Shown: piece after piece, positions 21,845 through 36,700 of the stretch
How positions within the stretch are numbered: the stretch's first letter is position 1
Layout of the letters: every line of letters begins with the position of its first letter
Position numbers and translations under genes: made by a program
Source: Bolinopsis microptera
Taxonomy: Eukaryota; Ctenophora; Tentaculata; Lobata; Bolinopsidae
DNA length: 64,000 bases
NCBI RefSeq assembly: GCF_026151205.1
Contig: NC_087072.1
Span: 14,920,169-14,984,168 of the forward strand
Direction: 5' to 3'
The notes under the pieces: model-generated
The model's database searches: none
Told to the model about the DNA's origin: nothing
Seen by the model: the letters and a program-made list of their open reading frames with translations, nothing else

Positions 21845-24800
21845 TTACGAATTTTGTCCGTTGTTGTTGTTATGGAAACCATTACCATTGACAATGACAA
21901 CGTCAGTCATGTTATCCGGCTGATCTTTGATGACAGCGCCGTTTGCAGCACCGTTTGCTATCACTTCAGCTTGCTTCTCTGCGTCTTGCACGCCCTTGTT
22001 GTTTTGGTTCAACCACTCGCACATGGCAATTACCCTGGTTGGCATCCATCGTGGACAGGTGAAGTCGAAGGGATGGTTCTTCAGTTGTGGAGCAATGAAA
22101 CTGAATACTAAGATCTGAAAAAAAGAAATATGAATATCATGTATGATTGGACAAAATTTGTAATCAAAATGAAATCTACAGTCTACACGCAATTCAATCA
22201 GAACTAAGGACTAAGGAGATAGTAAAAAAACAGGGAGATATCTATAGAAGCTAAATGATGTTAGTTACCTGAGTGGGATGGGCAACGAAGCATGGCACCA
22301 GGATAAGTCCCATCTCTCCAAGAGTTTCAGGCAAGACTTGGACAAGCGTTACCGCCATAACCAAAGTTTTCTGGCTGACCTGTAAAATATGAATAAATTA
22401 ATTTCATAAAATGTATGGTTTGGGTCCAATCAGACCAAATCAACCAGTAAAATCCAATCTATTCGCAACAAATAAATGTATAACAAGGAATCAATCATAA
22501 ATCATCGACACTTTAACCAAAAACAGAAATGAACATACCATAAGAAGCATGACTTTAATGTAGGTATTTCTCAGACACAGCAGGACGGAGAAAGCAGAGT
22601 TAACGCAGATGTTGATCAAGCACATTACCAGTACGAAGGCGATCAGCACGAGAAGAGATTGCCATTTCACACCGTCAAATGCTTTGTCTTGTACTGCTTT
22701 GGAAACCTGGAAGGTAAGATAACGTTAAATGATATGTTGTAGTACACACAACGATTCTACGAGCCACAAATTTCTGTTTCGAAAGAATTGGGGGTAAAAT
22801 TTTATTTTCTATTTGTGGTTGGATGGTTGTAGTGATTTGGGCAGGGTAGTATAGCTTACCTTCATCCACAGCATGATAGCGAGACAGGTACTGGTGACAA
22901 CGGAAATCCATCTCTTGAAACGGCTAACAGTTTGAGGCACATGTGGGATGAGCTGCAGAAGTTTTCCTGCGATCACAGGTAGGAGAATCGAGCAGGTCAG
23001 CTTTATCAGGACTCCAGCGATGTCAAATTTGGCGTCCACTGAAATGATTAGCTGGTCAGTATTCCTAATCAAAATGTTAAAATTAGAACTGTCACTGGTG
23101 TTACTCGTTTCATGTAGTGTGTGTGTAAATTTTGACCGTAAAGTTTCCTTGCCCTTCTACTAACCAGTGCTAGACGTTATCAGGAAATGTTTTAAACTTT
23201 TCAGCCATTACAACTTACCAGCATATCAAAGAGTTTGAGATTAAGGAAGACGATTGGTGGGATGTATGCGAAAAGTTAACGTTATACGCTCCATACGCAA
23301 CTCCGATTTAAAATTAAGTTTAATTCTTCCAACTTATTCGGCAAATGAAATGGGGTACTGATAATTATGCAACCGTATAGGTGTACATGAATTTCACAGC
23401 AGTGGGTAAACGTGAAACATTCTACAATACTGGTTATGGGTTTCTTCATTTCGCAGAGTAATCATGTTCAATAAATTTATTATCAACTCGGTTCAGTATA
23501 TAACCTCGTCCCTAATACCTCTAATACTCCGATACAATTCCCAACTATGACCCCTTCGTCTAGATGGTAATCTTATCAAATGGCATAATGTCTGTCGTAT
23601 CTCGCGGAAAAAATTGTATCAAGCCAACGTCTAATATGATTATTGGACAATAGATCAAAAGTACAACTCCTCTCCCTTCTTAAGAAAAATAATAATTATC
23701 ATTCGATATTTTTCAGTGATCAGGTGAGACACCAAGGTTTTGAACTGTGAATACGGTCCCTAATTTTCGATATATCATGAGAGCAAACCGTCCAAACCGT
23801 CAGAGGGCTTTAAGATGGGAATAAATTAGGTAGTTATGTGTATTATAAAAAAGAAAATCTATGTGTGGAAAAGTAAATAGCGAACTCACAATTAGCAAGG
23901 AAGAGTTTGAGAAGGATGGGGGTAGTGTAACAGCCGATAACATTAGCGACGGTGGCGATAGCTCCGGCCATGGGAAGGTTTCCTTCAGCTTGAGCGACAA
24001 GGACGATGCCAGCAGTGATCGTGCACGGAACTGAGTAGTAGAGAAGGAGTCCTATTCTGAACTCGTAGGGTCCGAACATCGAAATCTTCTCTTCTGCTCC
24101 CATTGGATCGTATGGTAGCTGAAAGAGAAATAAACGTTAGGTCATCATTTAACACGTTATTTAATTTGCTTATTTAATAACTGATAGTTAAATTTAACCG
24201 GATTTTCAGCATTGTTGTGAGAAAAAGGGCACGCGGTAGACGAAAAGAAAGTTTTAAATAAATATAACGCTCTTTTGCTTTGACATTAAGGGCTTTTGAC
24301 CGCTGTAAGTCTAATTGCTAAGACATCAAAAGACAAAAATCGAGCATAGTTTTCCGAGAGTAATTCTGATAGTAATTTTCCGAGAATTTATGCTGAGAAA
24401 TCTCAGAGAACCATATGTGCGGTATGGAATATGTTTGGTATCAGTCCACGAGTTTTGTATTTGTCGAAAGAAGTAACAAAAAAATTGGCCAGTAACCAAC
24501 ATCCGCCTCGGTCTGGCAGAAGTTCAAACTCAACTAACCTCCTTAGTGATGGCCGCCACTATGGATCCCGTAATGAAAAGACTGGAGATGATAGCCACGA
24601 CAAACACATGCGCACTTCTCATTGCGTCCTTAATCTCATCCGACTTCAATTTTAGACCTGCGGGGTTATAAAAGAGTTAGTTAGGTTTCCAAAGAATAAG
24701 TAATAAGTTAGTCCTGGACCAACTTAATTAAAGATATTCGGAAATTCGCTGCTTGATTGTGTGGCCAGTCTTAAAAGTTATTATCTCGCTATAAGATCAC

Positions 24801-27800
24801 CGGGGGTAAAAAGAAGCTATCGTCAGATGATCTTATGAGAAAAATGATAACGCGGCTATTCCATATGGAAAGTACGGGAAAGAATAGAGTTTTTTCAGTT
24901 CTTTTTGTTTTTATTACTGATGATCTTATATAATATGATGCTAAATTTTACCAGACAAAGGACGAGTCCTTCTTGATTATTAAATAATACGCATTGAATA
25001 ATGTTAAGTAAAAAAATCAGACTTGATGGTAAAATCATCAGGGGGAAGTTGGCGGTCTTAAACTTAATTTATGAATGACCTATGTACTGAACTATACAAA
25101 TAAATATACCTATAAATGACGTAGGAAACATACCTAGAACTAAGAAGATGATTCCAATGAGGATGTAACCGATGATACTAAATTGGGATAAGTATGCTCC
25201 TGGTTGATAGTGTAAGAAGGGGTGTCCAATTGCTATCACCTGGAAGATAAAAAGTTGTCAAAAAATGAAGAAATCATAAACTAAGACTTAAAACCACAAA
25301 GAAAAGTTTCCATTTTGACAAACACATATCACTGAAGAATTCGAGAAATTAGAAAAAGGAAAACTGACCTGTGAAGCTGGTAGAAAGTACTCGAAGAAGA
25401 TGTTTTGTGACTTTTCCTTCGTGCAAGCATTTGCAAAGTACTTCCGTGCTCTCATCCCAATCATTGCCTGTTGGAAGAGGAACTGATCAGTAATTGCTAG
25501 AGATAAGATGAAAACAATAAAATTATTGAAAGTCGAATAAATATATCGTGAATAAAATGGTGATAAAGGGAGATCATGTTTGGAATTTTTCCGACAAGTA
25601 CCGACTTTAAGTTTGCCTGCCCGAATATTTTGCAAATACTCGGGCAGGCACAAAAACAAAATTAGGCTTGATAACAATTCTCATTTTAAATGAAAATGAT
25701 AATTTATGAAGGTTGATATGCAAAAATATCTCGTAAGTTGACTCAAATAAAAAAAATTAAAAGATGATTCTAAAATGTCAAGTAAAAAGATAATTTCGAA
25801 AAACTGGTCACTGTAACTGGTGACATTTGCGTTGTGGCAAACGCGATCAATAACCTATTTTTAGTGCTGGGCCACTCACTATGATCACCTAACACAACTT
25901 CCACAGTATTTAATGAAAGCAGTAACTAGCCAATAGTAAAAGTTTTAGCGCAAACTTTCCACATGCCAGACATGGCCACCCAGACACAAGGAGAGTTTCG
26001 GTTTAGCACCATTCAGAAATAAAGCTCTTGTATCTTGATCAAACAGAAAATTCTCATATTTGTGGTTACTGAACTAATTGTAGCCTACCCTACCGAAATA
26101 TGCTGCAAAAGAGAGCTGCTTAATATTCATGGCATATAAAGTTTGGGAGCATGATGGTGACGCACGAACCTGCCCACCACGTATCCGCAAAGATTTGAAC
26201 CTAATTGAAATTTCTGATGATAAAATGGAAATTAAATTGCACCCTGCACTCACATTGTGTACTTGACAAACAATTCCAGGGAAAGATAAGCCCTTGCTCT
26301 AATTGTTCAGCCTTTTCCACCAGTTTTATGCAACTTTACCATAATTTCACCGGTGTGGCCATTGCTGCTAGGAGAATTTTTCCAAGACGTCGGGTTTAAG
26401 ATAAGAACAATTTCATTATTTTTCAGGGCCACGACTGGGATCCAATAATTAAAAGTAATGTGAAACGGAAGCGCATGTCATCTCAGGGAGCCAATCATGG
26501 CTTCACCCTCATTTCATAATGATTATCAGAGACAATCTGGATACACCAGTCCCTAGGATATTCTGTAATCTGTAATCTTGATGCTTACCGTAAGAGGACC
26601 GTACTGGGGTTTGCACTGTAGTTGCATTATCGCATAAATATTATCTTACTGCTACTTAAAATTTTAAAAGCATGATTCTGTGGAAAGTACTAAAACAAAA
26701 CAATCTTATCAACGAATTGATAAGAGAAACTACCGCAAAATGCCGATGTTAATTTTTGATGTCAATTTTTGTGTAAATTGAGCGACTTTCAATTATTAAA
26801 CTGACAATTGCCATAAATTTAGATCAGCTGTGTTTGGAAAAATTTCATTAACACGCACGTGTCACGTGTGTCTTTGTACAATGCTAACACACTTTAAATG
26901 TTACACCGTGCGGCATGTAAGGATGACAGCTGAACTTGATTGGTATTTGTTACTAAATACCATCACAATACTATACAGAGTGTTTACCCCGATTGGGAAT
27001 ACTTGTGAACGTGATGACTAAATCTTTAAAGCATATACACTTGTAGTGACATACAAAACGTCGGTCCCGGCAAATATTAAGACGGGGCCAACTTACTGCC
27101 GGAAATTTAAACCTAGCAAATAGAATTTAATTTCTGAGCCATTTGTTCCCGGAAAGTTTTCTATTTATAGTTATACCAATTGAGCGCAAGGTAAATTGGA
27201 GAGTTGCGGAAGAGGACGAGGTTTCCAATTCGTCGAGCAACCTTGGGCTTTTAGTTTGTACCTTGTCATATACTATTACGAAACGGTTCGAGATCGATAT
27301 TTCTAAGATCACCAGTGGGATTTTTCGATTTACTTACAACGAGATGTAACGCTACGTATAAAGTAATAAAAGATAAGCGCGTGATAAATTCTCGTTAAAA
27401 GGAGACATGATGAATTAACCGAGATCACCAGTGTTCTTTAGAAATAAACGTGGCAGGCCCAAAAACATTATTACACACTTGGACAGATTAATTAATAGTA
27501 TTCACCCTTGGAAAGCTGTTAAGATTTTGGGCCGTCCTAAAGTTGTACGGGGTCCCGAGAGAAGGCTGTAAAAAATCAAGTTACCACGTACTACCGGATT
27601 CATTTGTCACTCACGTTTAACAAAAACAAAACCCCCTTTGACGGGGTGTAAAGGCAATAAACTTCCCTGAACTTGCCTGGAACAGTATGCCTGGGACCGT
27701 AAACGTGTTACTGTTACGAAGATTGCAGTTTTGAATTTGGATTCTCACGACTAAGTTTGGCAGGATGGTGATTGCGACTTCATGGCTACATGAGTTTTTC

Positions 27801-30800
27801 TTATTCAAACAGCTTTTTTAAAACAAAATGTAAAACCCGCTATTCTAGTTACGGTGATATTATGAGGAAGTCTCCAGAATTTTCTTGTACGTGCTGTCGC
27901 TCTTTAGTTTTAAAATTTCTCACTTTGGAAACACGGAACTGGCCATTTATCCCAACACTAGATTTTACGAGGGATCATTTTATTGATCTAACACGATGAG
28001 AAATGGAAATCAAGGACAAAACTTCGTTTTGGCCAGTGGAACAGGTTGGAGAAACTACCCACGAATGTGTTAAGATTTATACAAAAGTAATATTGGATCT
28101 TAAGTTCAAAATCTGGTATCTAACAACAGACATCCAATTTTACGTAGGCCGCCAGACAATCGGCCACTAGACACTCGACCAATGAAAAAAAAATATATTA
28201 AGGCAGATGGGCGAACTTTAATTATAAGTTTATTGTTCTTGGCCATTCTTTCATCTCACGTGATAAAAATAGCTTCCTCTACTGTTTTGTGTTTTGTAAA
28301 ATGATCTAACCTTTGTTCCATTATACAATGGAAATATAACGTGAGAAGCAGTTAGTCATGCTTACGTCACAGTATGTGAGTTTTAAACATGCCTTTCCGC
28401 CTTTAACTAAGCGGTCTTACTGGACTTATTTAAAAATAAATGGAATGTTCAGGCCAATTTTAAATTTCTGTTTGGACTCAATTTAAGAGAAAAAATATTG
28501 GGTAAAAAGTGGGTAGCTCTGAACATGCCTTTCTGAGAAGAGCTTTCTCCCGCACCTCACAACAGCGCTGATAAATCAGCTCCTCTCCAAGCTGCGGGGA
28601 TTCCAGAAATTATCCAGGTACGAGCAGAATTCCAAAATCATTTTATCCCTTGCGTGCGTTATAAGTTTAAGATTTCTACCACCGCAGCCAAATTTGTATA
28701 GTAAGATGAAAGCTTCTGTAGACTCGTCGTTAAAAAACATTGATGGGCTTGAATTTTAACAGCAGTAGAAATTCGAAGTTAATTTTGAAATAATAGTGTG
28801 AGTTCAAATATGGTTGAAACGAATTTCATTCGATCAATTTGTTCTAGCATTGGGGGCATGGTTAAAACTCTGGTGACGTTAAAACTCTTGTGACGTTAAA
28901 ACTCTGCTTTAACTCGGTTAAAGTTTATTTAAATTTGCAGAAATTGCAGCTTGCAGAACAAATTTATTTACAAGACTGTATGCAGAAGATATTTTCCGAT
29001 TATGCAGAAATTTAAGAATCTTCCGTAACAAATTTCGCAGGCCAGGGATTGTGCTAAAATGTTAAAATTTGTTCAAGTCCGATTAGTACAGGTTCAGAGC
29101 TGGATGAAAAATTTTAGCAATTTTCTGATCTAATTTTCCCATTACCAGGAAGCTGAGACAAATGCTATTTCAGATCATTAGCAGGATATTTCACTGCGGG
29201 TGGAAATATAATTAAGATATCGTGAAGAATGAATCAGCTCATTCCTTTGACAAATTTGAATGGAGAAATGGAGAGTTATCTATTCTAGAGTGAGGTCATA
29301 ACTTGCCGAGTTTTCGTCAAAAGAACATTATGAAGGATATTTGATGAGTTAATGAATGAAACTTTCTGTAAAACGGACGTATAGTTTTATAATCATATGA
29401 TATTGATTCCTCTGGAGGTCATTGTCCGGGTTGAGAAAGTTACAAACCGGAAAGTTCTACCAAATGGCCGGAAATTAAATAAAGATCTAAAGGCAGTGTT
29501 AGAATGGCGATAATTTGACGTGTAGTGGGCAACAGATGACTCGACATAAATTTGTCGAGGAATAAGAGGTCGTGACTTCATGAATTGAGACCAATGGCTC
29601 TTACCACTCTGATTAACTTTAAGGCTTAAATAATTGTCTTATTGTAGGTACACCTAACATGGAACGATACCTTAAACTTCCTAGCTGTTCAGAAAATTTA
29701 ATTTTTGTGTTAATCTATAAAAATGGAGGAGAAGAAGTTCAGGAAATACAGCGTGACGGTGAACTGTAGCTCCAGAGCTGACAATTGAAACCGGAAAGTT
29801 TAAAGCGGTGGATACAAGGGGTACTTTGAACAACTGAGCAGCTGAAAGAATGGGTACAGGGTGGACAAAAAGGGCACTTCCTCAACTTTCTAAGTTATGG
29901 TTAAATGGTTTACACGTCTTTCTCAGAATTTATTTGTCAGTCTGGAGGTGGTTCGTTGTCTACCTCGATATTTTAGTAAATATTGTCCTGTTAACGCCCC
30001 AGTTATATCAAACACTGCCTGTTTTCAAGGAATTTATCGGTGAACAAAGAGACAATGTTTTTGTTTCAAAGCTATCAAGCCTTTATGTCGCGTCGAATTT
30101 CAGAGTTATTTCAGTTTAAAATATTACAAATTTCAATTTGTGCGGGACTACTATAGCCTTGTATTAATATCTATTAGTCATTCTAAATTAATTATCAACG
30201 TTGCAAAATTCGCAGAAGTTTGTGCAAGAAAACCGCAGGACCGGATTGCGGTTAATAATGTGATACTACTACTTAATAAAACTAGGCACCCGATCATGCT
30301 CTTATTCAATTAATGGCCAGGTCTATTCTCTCAAGCTATTTTATGTGGAGTTACGGGAGCCTAACGTCGCCGCAAGTGGTTTTAAAATAACTTTGCGGAG
30401 GCCTTTGACAGGATGCATTCGTGGCAACTATTTTCAGTATAGCTTTCAAATAAGATCTAGAAAATAAATAATGGCAGAATGGTACAAGACGGCACAGCTC
30501 TGTAAACAGGGATCGGTAAACTGAAGCGGTCAGTGGTGAACTGGTACCTGGTGCTACAGTAATAATAAAAGGAATGCTGTCACGTAAACGAAAGCAACTG
30601 CTAAATATTCTAGAAGGACTGTTCATATATTCACATCTTAATAAAATGTATCTACCTTACTGGATACAAATTTGAAGGACGAAATATTTTGTTCACCACA
30701 ATTATTCACATCCTAATAAACTGCTTAGCTATTCTTTATTACCGATGCTTGACAGATTATCTTCGCTAACAAGTTAAATTGAATCCAAATTTTTGGTACC

Positions 30801-33197
30801 AAGAGTAAGGAAGTTGAGATCTAAATTTCGTAATATGAAACTAAATGATGGCTGCTAACTTGGTGCTGAGAAAATTTGTAAAATGTCGGTTTGGTTCAGA
30901 TAAAAAGGCCACAATAAAATTGTAGCTACTTGATAATGATATTGTGTATCATCTTCTATTCTATTTCTTAAATTTAACGATATCCTGTCCTAGCACAAAA
31001 AAGATAAAACAATGCTTACCAGTTTGGAGCATTCTCTCTGTCCGGGTAGGGCTGCTACGTTAAAGCTACTTTCGTAAGACATGTTTCGATCCGGTTCTTC
31101 TGAAATATAAAATGGTCAATAATCTAGTGACGTTTTAAACCGATATTCATATTACTATTAAATGATATGAAGCTAGAAATAATAGCTAGATAGAAATCAG
31201 GGTTTAAAATGCTATTAAGTGGTATGAAGACCGTTACGGTACGGTTGGCTTGTAATTAGTGAATGCAAAAAGTAGAATCTCACGGCTAGAACGTGTTAAA
31301 AACAAGCTTAAAAATAATTACCTCTGGCTTTCACAACTGAGTAAAGATGGAATATTCAAACTAAGAAATTATTCAAACTGCGTTGATAATAAGTGATGGT
31401 GAGTGATCCAACGCGCTGCTTATATACGCGTGGTATCAGCGTTGGAATCGAATTTGTTTCCTCGTCGCAACGAAATCAGATCAATGATCCCACTAGTTCA
31501 TGATACCCTGAGCATTCTGTCATCGTAAATTTTCCAGGATCCTTTTCCGGGAAGTGATTACCCGAAAACAACAAAAATGACGTCTCAGGATGAGGAAGTG
31601 CCTGGCGTGAAATAAGTCTAAGTACTTTGATATAATTTTGTCTAAATTTACATTCCTGACCCGGAACTTCCGGTTGAATAACACAATGATGCATCCGGAT
31701 TCTCGCCTCTCTGCCATGTTAAACTTAAAGCTATTCTGCTTCCTGGTAGACATAGACTGTTTCTGAATAATGTATTTGATCTTCCGATAAACTTCAGCTC
31801 TTTCTTGTAGTACTGGGGTACGTGTGAAGATCGAACAAAATCAGCTCATTTTGTACACATGATAATCAGATAACCACATACAAACTTGGCACTGAAAGAC
31901 AATTGTAAAATGCAGTCCACTTTCTCACTTGAAAGGCACGATTGTGCAATGTTGTGAAAAGGACCCATACAATATCGGAGAAGGGAAAGACTTTTCAGTT
32001 GTAAATTGATAAACGGCCCTCATTATTTGATTGTGGAAGGATTTCATTAAATTTAAATAACGGAAGTAGTGTTGAAAATCAAGTCGATATAGTCATTAGT
32101 AGAACTAGATGTAGCGCAGCCGGAAAAGATCATTTCGTGAAATTTTGCGATTTTCAGAAAGTTCCGAATATTCTGCCAGGCACGAACAAAACGATCAAAA
32201 ATTGATCGCAACCGATCAGTTAGAAATAATATTATTATATTTTAATCTAGAATGTTAGAGACGAATATTCATCCGCACAGACAGCAGTCCTGAAAGTTCA
32301 CCTAAAACAAGAAATATTGCAGTCTCTTTATCCAGGTGCGTGCAAATTAAAACAGTCTAGATCAGGATGTAAATTGAGATAATATCTTAATTTACTAATT
32401 AATTAGAAAATGTGATGTGTACGATAAAAGTGTAAACCTAACTGTGACGCGACACCTTAATTGAGCTGTCTTCACAATTTAGCGGGGTCACGTGATCAGG
32501 TAAGCAGATCACTTGATCACACGTAATTAATAAACTCGTTATGCTTCATATCTCGGTCATCCGAGAAGCTAAAACTCTCATTTTTTCAGAGCCAAGGTAA
32601 TTTGTATGGCCAAACACAATTCAATACAATTTGGCTCGATCCGATTATTCAAAGTATCAAATAAATGCGAAAACGAACCTTCATTCGAAAGAAATGAACT
32701 TTAATATTCTTTGATTTGATATATTCCACGAATGAGTGGAGATAATAAGTCATACCAGAATTATCTCAATCAAGCATTCAGTGACCGAGCTATAAAGACA
32801 AACGTGTGTAAACTGAATTTTGGCCCCCTGTATTTTACCACGATAGTTCAACCTGTGCTAATGCTATGTTAATCGTGAAATTTTTAGGACCTGAATGATA
32901 CACAGTACAATGGTTAATCGCGTTATCTTGATGTGAAATGGACGATTTTAATTAACCCTATATAAGCTATTAAACTAAAAATTAATGAACCCGTTTTTTC
33001 TACTCACGAGAGGGTCCCTCTTCTATGGAAGTGCAGCTCGCTCTGGTGATAGGAGGTAGAGGGTCGATACTAAGGGGGTTAGCTCCAGGAGGACTAGGGT
33101 CCAAGGAACCCCTTGGTCTAGCACTGAGGAGCAGAGGAGCCGGCAACTCCACATTTTCGTCAATCGATCTATATCGCCCCCATCTTTCGTTTGTTAC
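21845..33197 (-). CDS. SLC10A7-like membrane transporter (bile acid:sodium symporter fold), ten exons, 5' end missing
   Basis: Exons in transcript order: 33197-33008, 31099-31020, 25467-25369, 25239-25134, 24657-24539, 24118-23890, 23038-22860, 22706-22539, 22379-22269 and 22114-21845. All have AG/GT borders and phases that match, giving 516 codons plus stop. The protein starts in a Pro/Ser-rich cytoplasmic region, then has about ten hydrophobic segments and an Asn-rich polar tail. Family evidence: GLKLKSDEIKDAM after the second helix (compare the L-x-L-K-T-E-E-L pattern of SLC10A7), a TTPILLKLFL segment, a PVIAGKLLQ segment, and SQKTLVMAV followed by VPCFVAHPTQ, which parallels the STQKT...YHPAQ block. 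SLC10A7 acts in the Golgi/secretory pathway and affects calcium regulation and glycosaminoglycan synthesis; its substrate is unsettled, so I claim only the fold. The N-terminal extension and C-terminal tail make it longer than the usual 340 residues. The most 5' exon seen starts at an acceptor, so a start-codon exon is still missing. A Met near 31080 is an alternative start. Confidence 0.85.
25468..31019. other. Large intron of SLC10A7-like gene
   Basis: 5.5 kb between transporter exons 2 and 3. No nested gene, no intact transposon and no tandem repeat recognised. Short ORFs here (for example 29850-30119 +) lack signatures. Confidence 0.65.
31100..33007. other. Intron of SLC10A7-like gene
   Basis: 1.9 kb between the first two recognised exons. 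No other feature is seen. The minus-strand ORFs at 31476-31753 overlap each other in different frames and look like chance. Confidence 0.6.
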
Positions 33198-33544
33198 CTG
33201 CAAGAAAATAGATGTTCAGTCGTAATAGCGTATGAAAACAGCTACCTAAATGATAAAATGAATAAGAAGTTTTTTACTTATTCATTTGGAGAGTTTTTAC
33301 AGCCAACATTTGGGTCACCTCTCTTCCTCCCTCCTTCCCTCCAATCTCCCCTCCCTCTCCCAAATATAAATGTTTATTAGGAAGTTGCCAAAACACAGCA
33401 TCAAATAATTTGCTGTATGTTCATTGTTCATAGAACCCCTAGTAAATGTTATGTTAGTAAGTACATTGTACATTCGTACTACGTAGTTCCAACCGTTGGA
33501 AACCAACCAACCAACCGAAAAGAACCATAAAAGCTGAGCTTCAC

Positions 33545-33704
33545 CAAGGGTCGACCGAGGGCAGGATTTGCGACCGAGGCCGAGGAAATTTTGCTTTGAT
33601 AAAACCGTGGCCGAGGCACACCGAGGAATTCTCCTCCTGACCGAGGCCGAGGAAAAATCGCTATTCCTCGGTAAAACCGAGGCCGAGGACTCGGTCGACC
33701 CTTG
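33545..33704. mobile_element. 160-bp hAT-type MITE with perfect 8-bp target duplication
   Basis: The ends caagggtcgaccgag and ctcggtcgacccttg are perfect 15-bp inverted repeats. The flanks agcttcac at 33537-33544 and 33705-33712 are identical 8-bp duplications, the length expected for hAT elements. The interior is a GC-rich array of ccgaggccgaggaaa motifs in both orientations. The end resembles caggggtcgaccggg at 58494, beside hAT transposase remains. Confidence 0.93.
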
Positions 33705-33712
33705 AGCTTCAC

Positions 33713-36700
33713 AACTTATAAACACTGACTTGCTTATTTAAGGCGGCAGTTCAGCATCCGAGTTGACAAATCAGAAGATTTTAAAAACGGTGAATCGGGA
33801 AGACTAATCGTAATTCTACAACTTTATGATATCAGCATTAGCATGGAAACCATCCAATGATCTTATGCTTATATGGTGGTCGTTGCTAGAATCTGCGCTA
33901 TTTAAGTCATAAATTCACTGAACAAGAAACAGGATTTACCAGCTTACTAGAATTCTCCGTTGGAATGGAGTCGTTATTAAGTTAAAGTTGCACAAACCGC
34001 ACCACTTTATGGCCGAATAGTTTGTTAATTAGTTTTAAATTTTATAATCATGATCCCTTCCTTTGTAAAATTACGTTCGAAGTGAAAAATTGTCGCTTCC
34101 TCAATAATGGGGCATGGTAACTGTAAGCCCTTAGTCTTTTAGTCTTTTGTCTTTATTGACTGGCGAGGGATCCAGTTACAGTCGAAAATCCAACAACCGA
34201 TCTAGACATAATAATTTCTGGTAAAAAGAAACCGTTCCTTGTTAGCTGTATGTCTTGTTGTAAAATGATCATCATTCAACGAAAACTTCGTATACATTAT
34301 AAGATTCTGATATAACAATACTCCAGCACTTTAATCAACTTTATCACTATTGATCTCTTGACTATTAACTGATACAGATGTTCCTGCATGTCAATTGTCA
34401 CTGACACTACGTGTGACATCTTCATCACATTTACTTTTCAATTTTATCGATCTAAAGCAAGAAGAGGGAATAGAAATTGCTGTAAAACGTTTTGTATTCT
34501 TTGCCAACGTTGTATTGATCTTTTAACTGGTAGTAGGGTACTATGATCTTTTAACCTGCATTGCGATTGGCGATAACATAGCAGTTTCAATGCCCAATGA
34601 ATTTTTTGGAGTTTGACACTATCAAAAACTAGAAAAGGACAATTAAATCCCTTACTTTTTTCTACGTATACTATTTCAGGACGAAATATCAAACAACCAG
34701 ATCGGGGCTTCCGATTAAAGCGGGAAATTATTGGTTGAGGAATGAGCTCAAAGTATAGCTTCAGTTTATAAATGGTTATTTCAAAACATTTTACATTTTA
34801 CATTTTATGCTATTGTGTACAATGAGTATTTTTTCGTAGATTCCAGACATTTTCACGGTTATTCAAGTGAACAAGTTATTCTTAGGCACGTGGTTCTGGC
34901 ATATTATGGTTATCGAACAGAATGAGGTTCAAATCACTTTACTTCTTTAGATCTATCGAGTAGTGGCAAAATTTTGCAGATCAGTGGCGTTTTGTGGGCG
35001 ACTTAGAGGTGGCGGCATGTTGCCAGCATTGTGGTATCCTCTGTATAAGTTTTTTACTATCAGTATGTTCGTAGACATATTTACTTTACCCTCATGAGCT
35101 GTTGTTCGTATAGATTGTCTGAACAATTGATCAATGTTATCATGGTTCCAAATCTCATGATTCAATGTCACTTAATGAATTAACTCCTAATATTAATAAA
35201 CCTTATGCCTATTGCCTAACTAACCTTAAGCCTAAAACATTACACATCGTTTTATTTCCTCATCTTTACCTTAGTTCATCTTCTCGCGCAATTCCTTAAA
35301 TTTAATTCATGGGAATTAAATAAGATTATCATAATATAGTAAACAATAAACAGATAATTCGGTCGGCCATATTTTGCTGTGTTGAAACACAGAAATAATA
35401 ATCTACCGGTATAATTTGTAACTCTATATAATATAGATGACTATAAGTCTATATGATCTGACGCTCACAAATTAGGATTTCATGATTAACAAGATGCAAT
35501 TATCGTATCTGATTAAGCAGTTTTTTGATTGGTCTTGATTTGTCATGGAAGGGTCTTTAGCTATATGCAGATTTAACCAGGAAGGGACTTCGTCACTTTC
35601 TTCGCTATCGATGATTTTCGCAACAAATAAAATGACATAATATGAAAAACAACGATCTCGTAACTCGATTTCAGCCAATTTTCGAAAGCTATAATTCAAT
35701 ATCTATAGATCCCTCTGCTATCATTTCTACCACAAGTCTTGTTCAAATTAGTTTAAGGTGATCATTGGTATGCAAAATCTGCAACGCTAATCGGGGATCG
35801 TTCCCATTTGACGTCAGCAAATGGGCGGAGGAGGGGGAGGGAGGAATAGGGAGAGGGATGAGGTTTTCAAATGCCGAAGGACTGGGAGGAAGCCTGACTG
35901 ACATCATCAAATATTTTGATTGAACAAAAATGTTCAGAATTCAAAATAGGGCAATAAACTCAATAAATTTGTTGATTGAAGACAATAAAATTGGACAATT
36001 ATACCTTCATATGTGGCAATTGTCAATCCAGGCATGATTAGAATCGTCGTTAACTCTATCCAAACAGCCACGTAGTTAAGAAGCAGGGCAGGCTAAGTCT
36101 CCCCTGCCAATAGCCCTGAGAATATTACCAAAAAAGTTCACATACCGAGGGGTTCAGGCCCTTCACACTTTGTTTCTGTCTGGTTCTAATGTACCGTCAC
36201 AATAGTGACTTAAATATTATGTTTCTAAGAACAGGGTACTTCTGTGCTCAGGGTGCCGGACAATGTGCAAAATACTTCAATTTTCTCAAAAATTTACTGG
36301 GGCTGAGGAGTGGTGTTTCATTATGTTAGCGTTTCCTTGTCGTTAATTTAAGGATTATATCTGTAGAGTGCGGATGCCGGATTCCCAAATTTGGAAGCTC
36401 CTGAAATCTTGTATTGCAGTTGAAGGTACGATTTTAATACAATTTTCTTGCTCAGAAAAATATCTATTTTACTGCGTTAGTAATTGAAGTCTTCTAGCCC
36501 TACAGAGTATATATACTACGCTTAGCTGCGAGTCGGTGATTTAGTTATAATATGGGAATCACAAAGCTATTTGTCTATGTTGATTACTGAAGTTAGCTAG
36601 GACAAAATCGAAAAAGTACTTGAATGCCCTGATGCGAGACAGGGACATATGGAGAGGAACATCGGGCGTAGATCGGGCTTAGTTCTGAACTAGTTGCTTA

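Noticed and set aside
29850-30119. 89-codon + strand ORF inside the transporter intron
   Set aside because: No known motif, no splice partners, AT-rich composition like its surroundings.
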